The notes under the pieces were generated by a model. The model made no database searches, was not told the DNA's origin, and saw only the letters and a program-made list of their open reading frames with translations. A stretch of DNA of 64,000 nucleotides from an uncultured Lachnospiraceae bacterium (GTDB lineage Bacteria > Bacillota > Clostridia > Lachnospirales > Lachnospiraceae), in assembly GCA_902476265.1 (NCBI GenBank), contig CABSCP010000016.1, forward strand, positions 1 through 64,000. The letters run 5' to 3'. Numbering within the stretch: the first letter of the stretch is position 1; each line of letters starts with the position of its first letter. Position numbers and translations under genes: made by a program. Below are positions 9,707 through 18,482 of this stretch, piece by piece.

Positions 9707-10612
9707 ATGAAAAATTTATATGGTGTAACGGTGGCCATGATCACTCCTTTTACGGAGAAAGGGGAAGTGGACTGTGACAGCCTGTCCCGGCTTACGGAAA
9801 AGCTGGTGGAAAAAGGGGTGAACTGCCTGTATCCCTGTGGCACTACGGGAGAAATGGTGCATTTAACTGCCGGAGAGCGGAAGCGCATTGCCGAAACGGT
9901 GATAAAAACGGCGGCGGGAAGAGTGAGGGTATTCATCCACTGCGGGGCTGTGAGGCAGGAGGAAACGGAGGATCTGCTTTTACATGCCGTATCCGCCGGG
10001 GCAGATGGGGCAGGAATTGTCACCCCCATGTTTTTGGGGGTGACGGACCGGGAAATGGCCCTTTATTATAAAAGAATGTCGGACATTGTGCCGGAAAACT
10101 TTCCGCTGTATCTCTACAATATCCCTCAGTGTTCGGGCAATGATTTAAACGGAGAGACGGCGGCCCGAATCGCGAAGGACTGCAGCAATATCATCGGAAT
10201 TAAATACAGTTTTCCTGATATGCTCAGGACGCTGGAATATTTACAGATTCCTTCCTTTTCAGTTCTGCACGGATGTGATAAAATGTTCGCGGAGCTGTTG
10301 ATGATGGGGTGCGACGGCACGGTTTCCGGTGTGGCGGGCGTTTTTCCCGAACCTTTTGCGGCGGTATATGACGCATATCTGAGGAAAGACCCCGGAGAAA
10401 TGCGCCGGTGGCAGGAGATTTGTATCGGTTTTTGCGATTTGCTCCACTGCGGCAGCAATATGTCCTGGTTTAAAGAAGCGCTCAAATGCAGAGGGCTTTC
10501 GGCGGGCGGAATGCGCGCCCCTCAGAGGGATCTGCCCCGGGAGGAAACCGCGGGGCTTAGAGAAGCGTTGGCAGCGCTTTGCGAAAAGGCCGGAATTCCG
10601 TTAGAAATGTAA
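9707..10612 (+). CDS. Dihydrodipicolinate synthase / N-acetylneuraminate lyase family aldolase
   Basis: A class I aldolase of 301 residues that cleaves or forms 2-keto acids. The family motif GTTGEM, the tyrosine-bearing YLYNIP strand and the Schiff-base Lys166 in IGIKYS are all present. The start at 9707 follows GAGG; an ATG at 9695 overlaps the previous stop but has no clear ribosome site. In an import and catabolic operon it is more likely a sugar-acid aldolase (for example of 2-keto-3-deoxy acids) than the lysine enzyme DapA. Specificity cannot be read from sequence alone. Confidence 0.82.
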   Translation: MKNLYGVTVAMITPFTEKGEVDCDSLSRLTEKLVEKGVNCLYPCGTTGEMVHLTAGERKRIAETVIKTAAGRVRVFIHCGAVRQEETEDLLLHAVSAGADGAGIVTPMFLGVTDREMALYYKRMSDIVPENFPLYLYNIPQCSGNDLNGETAARIAKDCSNIIGIKYSFPDMLRTLEYLQIPSFSVLHGCDKMFAELLMMGCDGTVSGVAGVFPEPFAAVYDAYLRKDPGEMRRWQEICIGFCDLLHCGSNMSWFKEALKCRGLSAGGMRAPQRDLPREETAGLREALAALCEKAGIPLEM

Positions 10613-10678
10613 GAAGCAGCGGCGGAAGAATGAGGCGGTTGGGAACAGAATTATTTTACTTGCGGACAGGAGGATCTT

Positions 10679-11554
10679 ATGAAATTTCTTGTGCTGGGTT
10701 CTATGAATTATGATTATACGTATGTGCTGGATCATATTGTGAAACCGGGGGAAACCGTTGCTTCCTGCCGTATGGAAACCGCCTGTGGCGGAAAGGGATT
10801 CAACCAGGCGGCAGCGCTTGCCAAAGCGGGAGCGGATGTGTGGCTGGCCGGACTTGTAGGGGGAGACGGGGAAGAACTGATTGAAACCGCCCGGAGGTAT
10901 AAAGTGGACTGTTCTCTGGTCCGGAAGACGGAAGGAAAGACAGGGCACGCCGTCATTTTACTGGATAAATCCGGGCAGAACAGCATCGTCCTTTTTGGCG
11001 GAGCCAACCGTATGTGGACAAAGGCCCATATAAGGGAAGCCCTTTCCGGATTTGGGAAAGGGGATATCCTTGTTTTACAGAATGAAATCAACGAATTGCC
11101 GGAAGTGATAGAAGAAGCCTGTAAGCGGGAATTGAAAATCGTGCTCAATCCTTCCCCTTTTGAAACGGAGATTTTGAAATCGGGCACGGATAAAGTTTCC
11201 CTTTTTATGCTCAATGAGGTGGAAGGGGAGCAGATGACTGGGACCGGGATCCCGGAAGAAATTCTGGACAGGATGCTGGAGCGGTATCCGGCCGCGGGAG
11301 TGGTGCTCACCCTGGGCCCGGCGGGCGCTTATTATGCGGACAGTAAGAAGCGGCTGTTCTGCCCCGCGCAAAAGGTGACGCCTGTGGATACTACGGCTGC
11401 GGGAGACACTTTTACGGGATTTTTCCTCTCCGCACAGGCAAAAGGCTATGAGATCGGGGAATGCCTGCGCATCGCGGCAAAAGCGTCCTCGGTGACGGTA
11501 TCCCGGCGGGGAGCGTCCGTATCCATTCCGGTGTGGTCGGAAGTGATCGGCTGA
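10679..11554 (+). CDS. PfkB/ribokinase family sugar kinase
   Basis: It phosphorylates a sugar or 2-keto sugar acid in the cytoplasm. The N-terminal signature GGKGFNQAAALAKAGADVW and the C-terminal signature DTTAAGDTFTGFF with the catalytic Asp are intact; length 291 is typical. The gene is the last of the operon, with an AGGAGG site at 10670. Together with the preceding aldolase it suggests a route through a phosphorylated keto-deoxy acid, which is an inference. Confidence 0.88.
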   Translation: MKFLVLGSMNYDYTYVLDHIVKPGETVASCRMETACGGKGFNQAAALAKAGADVWLAGLVGGDGEELIETARRYKVDCSLVRKTEGKTGHAVILLDKSGQNSIVLFGGANRMWTKAHIREALSGFGKGDILVLQNEINELPEVIEEACKRELKIVLNPSPFETEILKSGTDKVSLFMLNEVEGEQMTGTGIPEEILDRMLERYPAAGVVLTLGPAGAYYADSKKRLFCPAQKVTPVDTTAAGDTFTGFFLSAQAKGYEIGECLRIAAKASSVTVSRRGASVSIPVWSEVIG

Positions 11555-11589
11555 CGGCTGCCGCAAGGCGTATTTTTAGACAGAAAAGA

Positions 11590-11680
11590 TCCCCTCAGTG
11601 TACAAGGAAGCGTATATCCCTCCTGTACACTGAGGGGAAAGACGGGGTGATTTCCTGTGGGAAGGAAATCACCCCATATT
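11590..11680 (+). terminator. Double hairpin terminator between convergent operons
   Basis: Two strong hairpins follow each other: a 15-bp stem (11590-11604 with 11624-11638) and a 13-bp stem (11644-11656 with 11663-11675) with an ATATTTTTA tail. They lie between the kinase gene and the convergent GH94 gene. Confidence 0.75.
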
Positions 11681-11728
11681 TTTACGGCAGCGCAGCGTTT
11701 TAATATTCGTTTGATTTAAAAAAAATGA

Positions 11729-14164
11729 TTATCCCATGATCACGGTAACGTCATAGTGTGTTTCCCCGCTGTCAAAGGGAATCACACAGCCATTCACCTT
11801 TCGACCGTTAACGGTCATGGACACGATTCCTTTTTCCACATGGGCAGGGTTTTCAACGCGGATATCATATTCCGCATTCCGAAATACTCTGTGAACGGTG
11901 AATCCGTCCAGGTTCTCAGGAATACAGGGATCGACTCTTAAACCCTTCCAGTCCGGTGTGATGCCCAGAATATACTGGGAAATATTCACGAAGGTCCAGG
12001 CGGCAGTGCCGGTGAGCCAGCTGTTTTTTGCTTCCCCATGGCGGGGCGCGTCTGCGCCGGCCACCATCTGAGAGTACACATAGGGCTCTGTCCGATGGAT
12101 GTGGCTGATTTCTTCGATAAAGGCAGGGCAGGTTTTCCGATATACCTCAAATGCCCGGTTCCCTCTGCCGAGCGCGGTTTCGGCGATGGAGATCCAGGGG
12201 TTATTGTGACAGAAAATGCCGGCATTTTCTTTATAACCGGGAGGATAAGAGCTGACCTCGCCCAATTCCAGATGATAGTCGGTATAAGCGGGCTGCAGAA
12301 GCATTACACCGTATTCGGTATCCAGAATGTTTTTCACGGAATTCAGTGCTTTTTGGGCAAGCCCTTCTTTTATGCCGATGCCGGACAGCACGCAGAATCC
12401 CTGTGGTTCGATATAGATTTTCCCTTCCCTGCATTCCCGGGAACCCACTTTTTTCCCATAGGCATCATAAGCCCGGAGGAACCATTCGCCGTCCCAGCCG
12501 GCATCCAGAACCGCTTCATAGACCAGTGACGCTTCTTTGCGGGCGCGGGCCGCTTCGGTTTCCTCTCCCAGAAGTTCTGCCATCTGTGCGTATTCCTCTC
12601 CGTATTTTACGAACATTGCGGCAATGAATACGGATTCTGCTATGGGGCCTTCACTGGGGCCGAAAGTCTGGAAGGATTCTCCGGGTTCAGCGGAAAAGCA
12701 GTTCAGATTCAGGCAGTCGTTCCAGTCCGCCCGTCCGATCAGCGGCAGTCCGTGGGGGCCTTTGTGCGTTGCCGTAAACTCAAAGGAGCGTTTCAGATGT
12801 TCCCAAAGGGTTTTTTCACTGCCGGGACAGCTGTTGAAGGGAACCGGCTCCTTTAAAATATCCATGTCGCCGGTTTCCCGGATATATGCGCCGGTGCAGG
12901 CGATCAGCCAGAGCGGATCGTCATTGAAGCCGCTGCCGATATCGGCATTACCCCTTTTGGTGAGGGGCTGGTATTGATGGTAGGCGCTGCCGTCTTCAAA
13001 CTGCGTGGAAGCGATGTCTAAAATGCGCTGCCGGGCACGTTCCGGAATCAGATGAACAAAACCGAGAAGGTCCTGGCAGGAATCCCTGAATCCCATGCCG
13101 CGTCCGATGCCGGATTCATAATAAGAAGCACTGCGGGACATATTGAAGGTCACCATACACTGATACTGGTTCCAGATATTGACCATGCGGTTCATTTCGG
13201 GACAATCCGACTGCACACGGAAACGGGATAACAGGTTATGCCAGTAACCGCGCAGATTCCGGAAGGCCTCATCTACTTTTTCGGTATTGTCATAACGGGT
13301 AAGAAGCCTGCGGGCCGGTTCCTTGTTGATGACTCCGGGAGATTCCCATTTGTTTTCACGGGACAGCTCCACGTAGGCGGTTACAAAAATAAAAGATTTT
13401 TGCTCACCGGGCTGCAGCGTCAGATTGATCTGGTGGGCTGCGATGGGGGACCAGCCGCTGGCAATGCTGCCGGAAAGCTGTCCCTTTTCTATGGCCTGGG
13501 GGTTGGCATTACTGCGGTAAGGCCCAAGGAATGCGTCCCGGTCCGTTTCAAAAGCATCTACGGGAACATTTACGGAGAACAGGGCATAGTGACTGCGGCG
13601 TTCCCGGTACTCTGTTTTATGATAGAGGGTGGAACCGTCCACTTCCACTTCACCGGTGCTGAAATTGCGCTGGAAATTCTTCATATCATCATCGGCATTC
13701 CAGAGGCACCATTCCAGATAAGAAAAAAGCCGGATTTCTTTCGGGTGTTCCGTTTTGTTTTCGAGGATCAGGCAATTGATTTCGCAGGAATCCTCCAACG
13801 GAACGAAGGTGAGCAGGGAAGCTTCCAGACCGTTTTTTCGCCCGGTAAAGCGGCTGTAGCCAAGACCGTGCCGGCATTCATAGAAATCCAGGGGCGTTTG
13901 GGTGGGCTGCCAGCCGGGATTCCAGATATCGTTTTCGTCCCTGATATAAAAATATCTGCCGTTGGAATCTGCGGGGATATTGTTGTACCGATAGCGTGTG
14001 AGGCGCAGGAGCTTTGCGTCCTTATAAAAGGAATAACCGCCGCAGGTGTTGGAAATCAGACTGAAAAAATCTTTGCAGCCCAGGTAATTGATCCAGGGCA
14101 GCGGGGTTTGGGGAGTGGTGATGACATATTCCTGATTTTGGTCATCAAAATATCCGAATTTCAT
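11729..14164 (-). CDS. Cellobiose phosphorylase (GH94)
   Basis: It splits cellobiose (or a related beta-glucoside) with phosphate to glucose-1-phosphate and glucose in the cytoplasm. The protein has 811 residues, the usual size for clostridial cellobiose phosphorylases. It has an N-terminal beta-sandwich (about 1-280), a helical linker, an (alpha/alpha)6 barrel (about 310-720) and a C-terminal beta domain. The diagnostic RADWNDCLN motif is present; Asp483 in it corresponds to the family general acid. There is no signal peptide. Its promoter at 14225-14253 and operator-like site at 14186-14195 suggest control by the adjacent LacI regulator. Confidence 0.9.
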   Translation of the reverse strand: MKFGYFDDQNQEYVITTPQTPLPWINYLGCKDFFSLISNTCGGYSFYKDAKLLRLTRYRYNNIPADSNGRYFYIRDENDIWNPGWQPTQTPLDFYECRHGLGYSRFTGRKNGLEASLLTFVPLEDSCEINCLILENKTEHPKEIRLFSYLEWCLWNADDDMKNFQRNFSTGEVEVDGSTLYHKTEYRERRSHYALFSVNVPVDAFETDRDAFLGPYRSNANPQAIEKGQLSGSIASGWSPIAAHQINLTLQPGEQKSFIFVTAYVELSRENKWESPGVINKEPARRLLTRYDNTEKVDEAFRNLRGYWHNLLSRFRVQSDCPEMNRMVNIWNQYQCMVTFNMSRSASYYESGIGRGMGFRDSCQDLLGFVHLIPERARQRILDIASTQFEDGSAYHQYQPLTKRGNADIGSGFNDDPLWLIACTGAYIRETGDMDILKEPVPFNSCPGSEKTLWEHLKRSFEFTATHKGPHGLPLIGRADWNDCLNLNCFSAEPGESFQTFGPSEGPIAESVFIAAMFVKYGEEYAQMAELLGEETEAARARKEASLVYEAVLDAGWDGEWFLRAYDAYGKKVGSRECREGKIYIEPQGFCVLSGIGIKEGLAQKALNSVKNILDTEYGVMLLQPAYTDYHLELGEVSSYPPGYKENAGIFCHNNPWISIAETALGRGNRAFEVYRKTCPAFIEEISHIHRTEPYVYSQMVAGADAPRHGEAKNSWLTGTAAWTFVNISQYILGITPDWKGLRVDPCIPENLDGFTVHRVFRNAEYDIRVENPAHVEKGIVSMTVNGRKVNGCVIPFDSGETHYDVTVIMG

Positions 14165-14184
14165 GGGAACCTCCTTTATAAAGA

Positions 14185-14253
14185 AATCGTTTAAGCAGAA
14201 TACAAAAAATCAGTGCATATCTGAATTATATGGGATATATGGGATAAAATCAA
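14185..14253 (-). promoter_or_regulatory. Promoter and operator-like site of the GH94 gene
   Basis: Reading the minus strand, TTGATT (14253-14248) and a perfect TATAAT (14230-14225) are 17 bases apart. Downstream of the start point, ATCGTTTAAG at 14186-14195 resembles the two CGTTTA sites found ahead of the lacI-type gene. It is well placed to block transcription. Confidence 0.6.
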
Positions 14254-14470
14254 GCGAAAAGGGAACGGAAAGTTTTACGAAAAAACAGGAGAAAAACAGA
14301 AAATTTCTGTAAAAGCCTATATAAAAAGAGAAAAAAAGATTTTATAGATAAAAAAGAAAAAGAAGATTAGATATTATGCATAAAAGATAAAGTAAAAATC
14401 TGTAAAAAACTACAAAATAAATATTTATAACGAAAAACAGGTTGAAAAATATAGGCATCAAGCATATAAT
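14254..14470. other. AT-rich A-tract intergenic region
   Basis: About 215 bases of very A-rich DNA lie between the divergent GH94 and LacI promoters. Phased A-tracts could bend DNA or act as UP elements. I see no gene in it. Confidence 0.4.
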
Positions 14471-14478
14471 GAAAATGT

Positions 14479-14544
14479 AGAAAACGTTTAAGTATATCGT
14501 TTACGCTACAACCTGTTGCATAATTGGTGGGAAATCAGTATAAT
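14479..14544 (+). promoter_or_regulatory. Promoter of the lacI-type gene with two operator-like sites
   Basis: TTGCAT (14516-14521) and a perfect TATAAT (14539-14544) are 17 bases apart. Just upstream lie AAAACGTTTA (14481-14490), nearly palindromic around CG, and ATCGTTTACG (14496-14505). Both resemble LacI-family operators with a central CG step. Confidence 0.7.
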
Positions 14545-14574
14545 GAAAGAACAGGGAAACAGGAGGTAGGCGAT

Positions 14575-15612
14575 ATGGCATCACTGAAGGATATTGCAAG
14601 AGAATGTCAGGTATCAGTTGCAACCGTGAGCAAAGCACTGAATAATCATTCGGATATCAGCGAAGAGAGGAAGGCTGATATCCGGAGGAAGGCAGAAGAA
14701 ATGGGATATCGTCCCAATCTGTTTGCGAGAACCTTAAAAACAAACCGGAGCTATAACATCGGCGTTCTTTTTACGGATCTGGCGCATAACGGGTTGACGC
14801 ATGACTATTTCGCGGCAGTGCTGGACAGCTTTAAGGTGGCAGTAGAACAGAATGACTATGATTTGACATTTTTAAACTGCAATAAGACGGGAAAGAACAG
14901 GATGTCTTATCTGGAGCATGCAAGGTACAGGGGATTTGACGGAGTCGTGATCGCATGTGTCGATTTCACGGATCCGGAGGTCCTGGAACTGGTGCAGAGT
15001 GATATTCCGGTGGTGACCATCGACTATGTATTTAATGACCGGCTGGCGGTGATCTCTGATAACGCAAAGGGGATGGAAGAACTGCTCTCCTATGTTTATC
15101 AGATGGGACATCGGAGGATCGCGTACATCCACGGTGCGGATTCGGCAGTTACCAGAAGCAGACTTTCCAGCTTTTATCGGACAGCAGAGATGCTGGGATT
15201 GGAGATCCCCGATGAATATGTGTTGGAAAGCGAGTACAGGGATACTGCAGGCGCGGCGGCCGCAACTGAAAAACTGCTTGACATACGAAGACCTCCCACA
15301 TGCATTTTGTATCCCGATGATTTTGCCGCTTTCGGCGGAATCAATGTGATCAGGGGAAGAGGACTGTCAATACCGGATGATATTTCGGTGGCGGGATATG
15401 ACGGCATCCGGCTTGCGAGGCACGCGGTGCCCAGGCTGACAACCCTGTGGCAGGATACACAGCACTTAGGCCAATATGCGGCGGAAAAGCTGATCGATCT
15501 GATTGAAAAACCAAAAACCACACTGCGCAATATTACCGTGGTGGAGGGAAAGGTTTATGAAGGTCAGACGATCCGGAATCTGGCATGTGAAAACCAGCGT
15601 AACCTGAAATAA
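14575..15612 (+). CDS. LacI family transcriptional regulator
   Basis: A sugar-responsive DNA-binding protein of 345 residues. The helix-turn-helix starts at residue 3 (LKDIARECQVSVATVSKALNN), followed by the hinge helix (NLFARTLKT) and a periplasmic-binding-protein-like effector domain. The start at 14575 follows AGGAGG and puts the helix-turn-helix at the very N-terminus; an upstream ATG at 14524 lies within 15 bases of the -35 element, before the -10, so it cannot be used from this promoter. It heads the importer operon below and probably controls the divergent GH94 gene too. Confidence 0.92.
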   Translation: MASLKDIARECQVSVATVSKALNNHSDISEERKADIRRKAEEMGYRPNLFARTLKTNRSYNIGVLFTDLAHNGLTHDYFAAVLDSFKVAVEQNDYDLTFLNCNKTGKNRMSYLEHARYRGFDGVVIACVDFTDPEVLELVQSDIPVVTIDYVFNDRLAVISDNAKGMEELLSYVYQMGHRRIAYIHGADSAVTRSRLSSFYRTAEMLGLEIPDEYVLESEYRDTAGAAAATEKLLDIRRPPTCILYPDDFAAFGGINVIRGRGLSIPDDISVAGYDGIRLARHAVPRLTTLWQDTQHLGQYAAEKLIDLIEKPKTTLRNITVVEGKVYEGQTIRNLACENQRNLK

Positions 15613-15664
15613 GAAAAGGGGATTGAAGGTTCGCTAAAATTGTATTTTACAAGGAGGATTTGGT

Positions 15665-17110
15665 ATGAAAAAGAAATTGCTCGGACTGCTGCTTTCGGCA
15701 GCAATGGTAACGACAATGCTGACAGGTTGTGGTGATACGGCGGCAACGGAAGCACCTGCTTCTCAGTCTGCTGCAGAAGCGCCCGCCTCTGAACCGGCAG
15801 ATACAAAGGCAGAAGCGCCTGCGGATTCTCAGAAAGCGGCAGAAGAAGGAACCGGACTGGCATATAAAGGCGAACTGGAGATCATGCACTATTCCACTTC
15901 CGAGGAATCGGAAGGAAACGGCGGCTCCGACGGCTTCCGTACCGTTTTGACACAGTGGGATGAAGCGCATCCTGATATTACTCTGACACAGAACGTACTG
16001 GCAAACGCAGAATATAAGACACAGATCGCAACACTGGCAGCGGCGGATGACCTTCCGGATGTGTTCCTCCTTCAGGGCATGAATACGATCGACTGGGCGG
16101 GCCAGGGACTGGTATATGACCTGACGGGCGATATTAAATCCTCTCCTTATTATAACGATTATAATACCGCATACTTTGCACCGTTTACAGTAGGCGATTC
16201 CATTTACGGATATCCCGCGCTGACAGGCGGTACCTGTACGGTTGTGATTTATGACAAGGCGATGTGGAAAGAAGCCGGTTTTGATAAATTCCCTTCCACC
16301 TGGGAAGACGTGGAAAAGGCAGCAGAATATTTTAACGGAAAAGGGATTACAACCGTGGCCTTCGGCAACGGCGGTAAATGGCAGGCAAATTCCGATTTCC
16401 TGTCCACTCTGGGCAACAGATACACCGGTCCCGACTGGTTTATGAGCCTGGTTGCAAAGGGCGGCGCGAAATTTACGGACGAAGCGTTTGTAAAAGCGCT
16501 GGCAGAAACCCAAAGACTGTTTACCCAGACAGATATTTTCAATGAAGATTTTAACGTTGTTACCAACGAAGATGCGCGTGAATATTATATTTCCGGCGAT
16601 GCGGCTGCATTCATCGGCGGCAACTGGGATGAATCCTATATCTGGGCTGCATTAAAGGATGCGGATGAAGAGAAATTTAACAACATGGGATTTGCAGTAC
16701 TTCCTCAGCCGGCAGATGCCACAGAAGCCCCTAATTCCCAGAATATCGGCCTTGGCTATGCAGTGGCAATCAATGCAAAACTGGCGGACGATCCGGAAAA
16801 ACTGGCGGCTGCGATCGACCTGGCAGAATATATCACCGGTCCCGAATTCGCAAGCTATGTGGCAGAGAACTATGCGCTGGGCGGCCTGACAAAGGTTGCG
16901 GACGTAGACCTGAGCGCATTCGACCCGATCACCCAGGATTTCTATAACTGGTCCTATGTGGACACCGAAACCTGTGAAATTTACGACTCCTATATCACCA
17001 ACGCGGTATGGGATGTTCTCAACACAGACCTGCAGACCATGATGAACGGAGACATGACCCCCGAAGAGGTCGCAGCAAACGCCCAGGCGGCATACGAAGC
17101 CAACTACTAA
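15665..17110 (+). CDS. Carbohydrate-binding lipoprotein of an ABC importer (CUT1)
   Basis: It captures oligosaccharide outside the membrane. The signal peptide ends at LTGC with lipid-modified Cys22. A low-complexity Ala/Pro/Glu-rich linker spans about residues 27-65, then a family-1 binding fold follows (481 residues in all). Its permeases lie 474 bases downstream, beyond a hairpin, a seven-copy repeat array and a terminator. This arrangement should give far more binding protein than permease. Confidence 0.93.
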   Translation: MKKKLLGLLLSAAMVTTMLTGCGDTAATEAPASQSAAEAPASEPADTKAEAPADSQKAAEEGTGLAYKGELEIMHYSTSEESEGNGGSDGFRTVLTQWDEAHPDITLTQNVLANAEYKTQIATLAAADDLPDVFLLQGMNTIDWAGQGLVYDLTGDIKSSPYYNDYNTAYFAPFTVGDSIYGYPALTGGTCTVVIYDKAMWKEAGFDKFPSTWEDVEKAAEYFNGKGITTVAFGNGGKWQANSDFLSTLGNRYTGPDWFMSLVAKGGAKFTDEAFVKALAETQRLFTQTDIFNEDFNVVTNEDAREYYISGDAAAFIGGNWDESYIWAALKDADEEKFNNMGFAVLPQPADATEAPNSQNIGLGYAVAINAKLADDPEKLAAAIDLAEYITGPEFASYVAENYALGGLTKVADVDLSAFDPITQDFYNWSYVDTETCEIYDSYITNAVWDVLNTDLQTMMNGDMTPEEVAANAQAAYEANY

Positions 17111-17141
17111 GGTTGATTTCCGCCTCAGGCGGAAATCAACC
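17111..17141 (+). other. Perfect 14-bp hairpin directly after the binding-protein stop codon
   Basis: The arms at 17111-17124 and 17128-17141 pair perfectly around the loop TCA. There is no T tract, so it is more likely an RNA 3'-end stabiliser than a terminator. It starts at the base after the stop codon and runs straight into the 52-bp repeat array. Confidence 0.85.
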
Positions 17142-17503
17142 GCTACTTCTCAAAAAGCGAAGCGTTTGAGAAGGTTCCGAGCGAAGCCGGGCCGCTACTT
17201 CTCAAAAAGCGAAGCGTTTGAGAAGGTTCCGAGCGAAGCCGGGCCGCTACTTCACAAAAAGCGAAGCGTTTGAGAAGGTACCGAGCGGAGCCAGGCCGCT
17301 ACTTCACAAAAAGCGAAGCGTTTGAGAAGGTACCGAGCGGAGCCGGGCCGCTACTTCACAAAAAGCGAAGTGTTTGAGAAGGTTCCGAGCGAAGCGAAGC
17401 CGCTACTTCTCAAAAAGCGAAGCGTTTGAGAAGGTTCCGAGCGAAGCGAAGCCGCTACTTCACAAAAAGCGAAGCGTTTGAGAAGGTACCGAGCGGAGAA
17501 TAA
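17140..17503 (+). repeat. Seven tandem copies of a 52-bp hairpin-forming repeat
   Basis: Copies start at 17140, 17192, 17244, 17296, 17348, 17400 and 17452, exactly 52 bases apart with no indels. Each holds an inverted repeat, CTTCTCAAA then TTTGAGAAG, around an AAGCGAAGCG loop; copies 3, 4, 5 and 7 carry CTTCACAAA, which costs one pair. A second small stem, GGTTCC-GAGC-GAAGCC, follows; in copies 3, 4 and 7 it is GGTACC with GGAG. The unit is not a multiple of three and shows no gene. It lies wholly between the binding-protein and permease genes. Confidence 0.95.
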
Positions 17504-17519
17504 AGAAGTGAATAGGAAA

Positions 17520-17558
17520 GGCCGTTCTGCCTGCCGCGAGCGGGCAGAGCGGCTTTTT
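17520..17558 (+). terminator. Terminator between binding-protein and permease genes
   Basis: The 12-bp stem 17521-17532 with 17542-17553 (including G-T pairs) is followed by TTTTT at 17554-17558. It closes the repeat region and should let only part of the transcripts reach the permeases. Confidence 0.75.
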
Positions 17559-17584
17559 AGAAACAGGAAAGAGAGGGCTGCAGA

Positions 17585-18478
17585 ATGCTGAATTCAATAA
17601 AGCCAAAAAAGAAAACCATATTTTTATATCTTCTTGTACCTGTAGCAATGTTTATATTTACCGTATTTGTGCCTCTGATCACGGCACTGGTATACAGCTT
17701 TTTTGAATGGAAGGGCGGTCCCAAAAAGACGTTTACAGGTCTGCAGAATTATATCACACTGTTTCACGACAGCACCTTCTGGGAAGCTTTCGGCCATAAT
17801 ATTTATCTGGTGGCGGCATGTATTATCGGCCAGATCGGCATCGCCTTTATTTTGGTTCTGATGATCAATTCCAGGCTGGTAAAACTGAAAGGAATGCATC
17901 GGACCTTCGGCTTTTTCCCAAGCACCATATCCGCAGTCTGCATCGGTCTGATCTGGAACATGATTTATCATAACCAGTATGGCATCATCAACTGGTTTTT
18001 AAGGTCTGTGGGCAGGCCGGATCTGTGTAAGGTTTGGCTGAATGAAACAAAGCTGGTCATGCTTCTGGTTTCCATTCCCCTGATCTGGCAGTTTATCGGA
18101 TATTACATGGTCATCATCCTGTCCGCCATCTCGTCTATAGACACGGAAGTGTTTGAAAGCGCGGAAATCGACGGGGCAAACGGCATACAGAAAGCGCTGT
18201 ATATCACGCTTCCGCTGATTAAAAATACAATGCTGGTTTGTATCACGCTTTGTATTGCCGGAAACATGAAGGCTTTTGATAATATATTTGTCATGACAAA
18301 AGGCGGCCCCGGCACGGCGTCCATGGTCATGGCAATGTATGGATACCAGGTATCCTTTAACCAGAGCAATATGGGATACGGCAGCTGTATTTCTGTTGGG
18401 ATTTTCGTGTTGTCCTTATTGGTCATCGGCGGCTCACAGAGCATAATCAAGTATTTTACAAGGGAAAAGGAGGCCTAG
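17585..18478 (+). CDS. Sugar ABC transporter permease (MalF/UgpA type)
   Basis: First membrane subunit of the importer fed by the binding protein encoded at 15665. Six helices are expected; the EAA loop reads FESAEIDGANGIQKALYITLP. The length of 297 is normal. The start at 17585 follows GAGAGGG. It lies after the repeat array and terminator and four bases before the second permease gene. Confidence 0.92.
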   Translation: MLNSIKPKKKTIFLYLLVPVAMFIFTVFVPLITALVYSFFEWKGGPKKTFTGLQNYITLFHDSTFWEAFGHNIYLVAACIIGQIGIAFILVLMINSRLVKLKGMHRTFGFFPSTISAVCIGLIWNMIYHNQYGIINWFLRSVGRPDLCKVWLNETKLVMLLVSIPLIWQFIGYYMVIILSAISSIDTEVFESAEIDGANGIQKALYITLPLIKNTMLVCITLCIAGNMKAFDNIFVMTKGGPGTASMVMAMYGYQVSFNQSNMGYGSCISVGIFVLSLLVIGGSQSIIKYFTREKEA

Positions 18479-18482
18479 AGGG

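Noticed and set aside
17140..17503. Tandem repeats as a CRISPR array
   Set aside because: The units touch each other with no unique spacers, and there are no cas genes in the window.
17140..17503. Repeat array as a repetitive protein-coding gene
   Set aside because: The 52-base period is not a multiple of three and no frame with a start and ribosome site runs through it.
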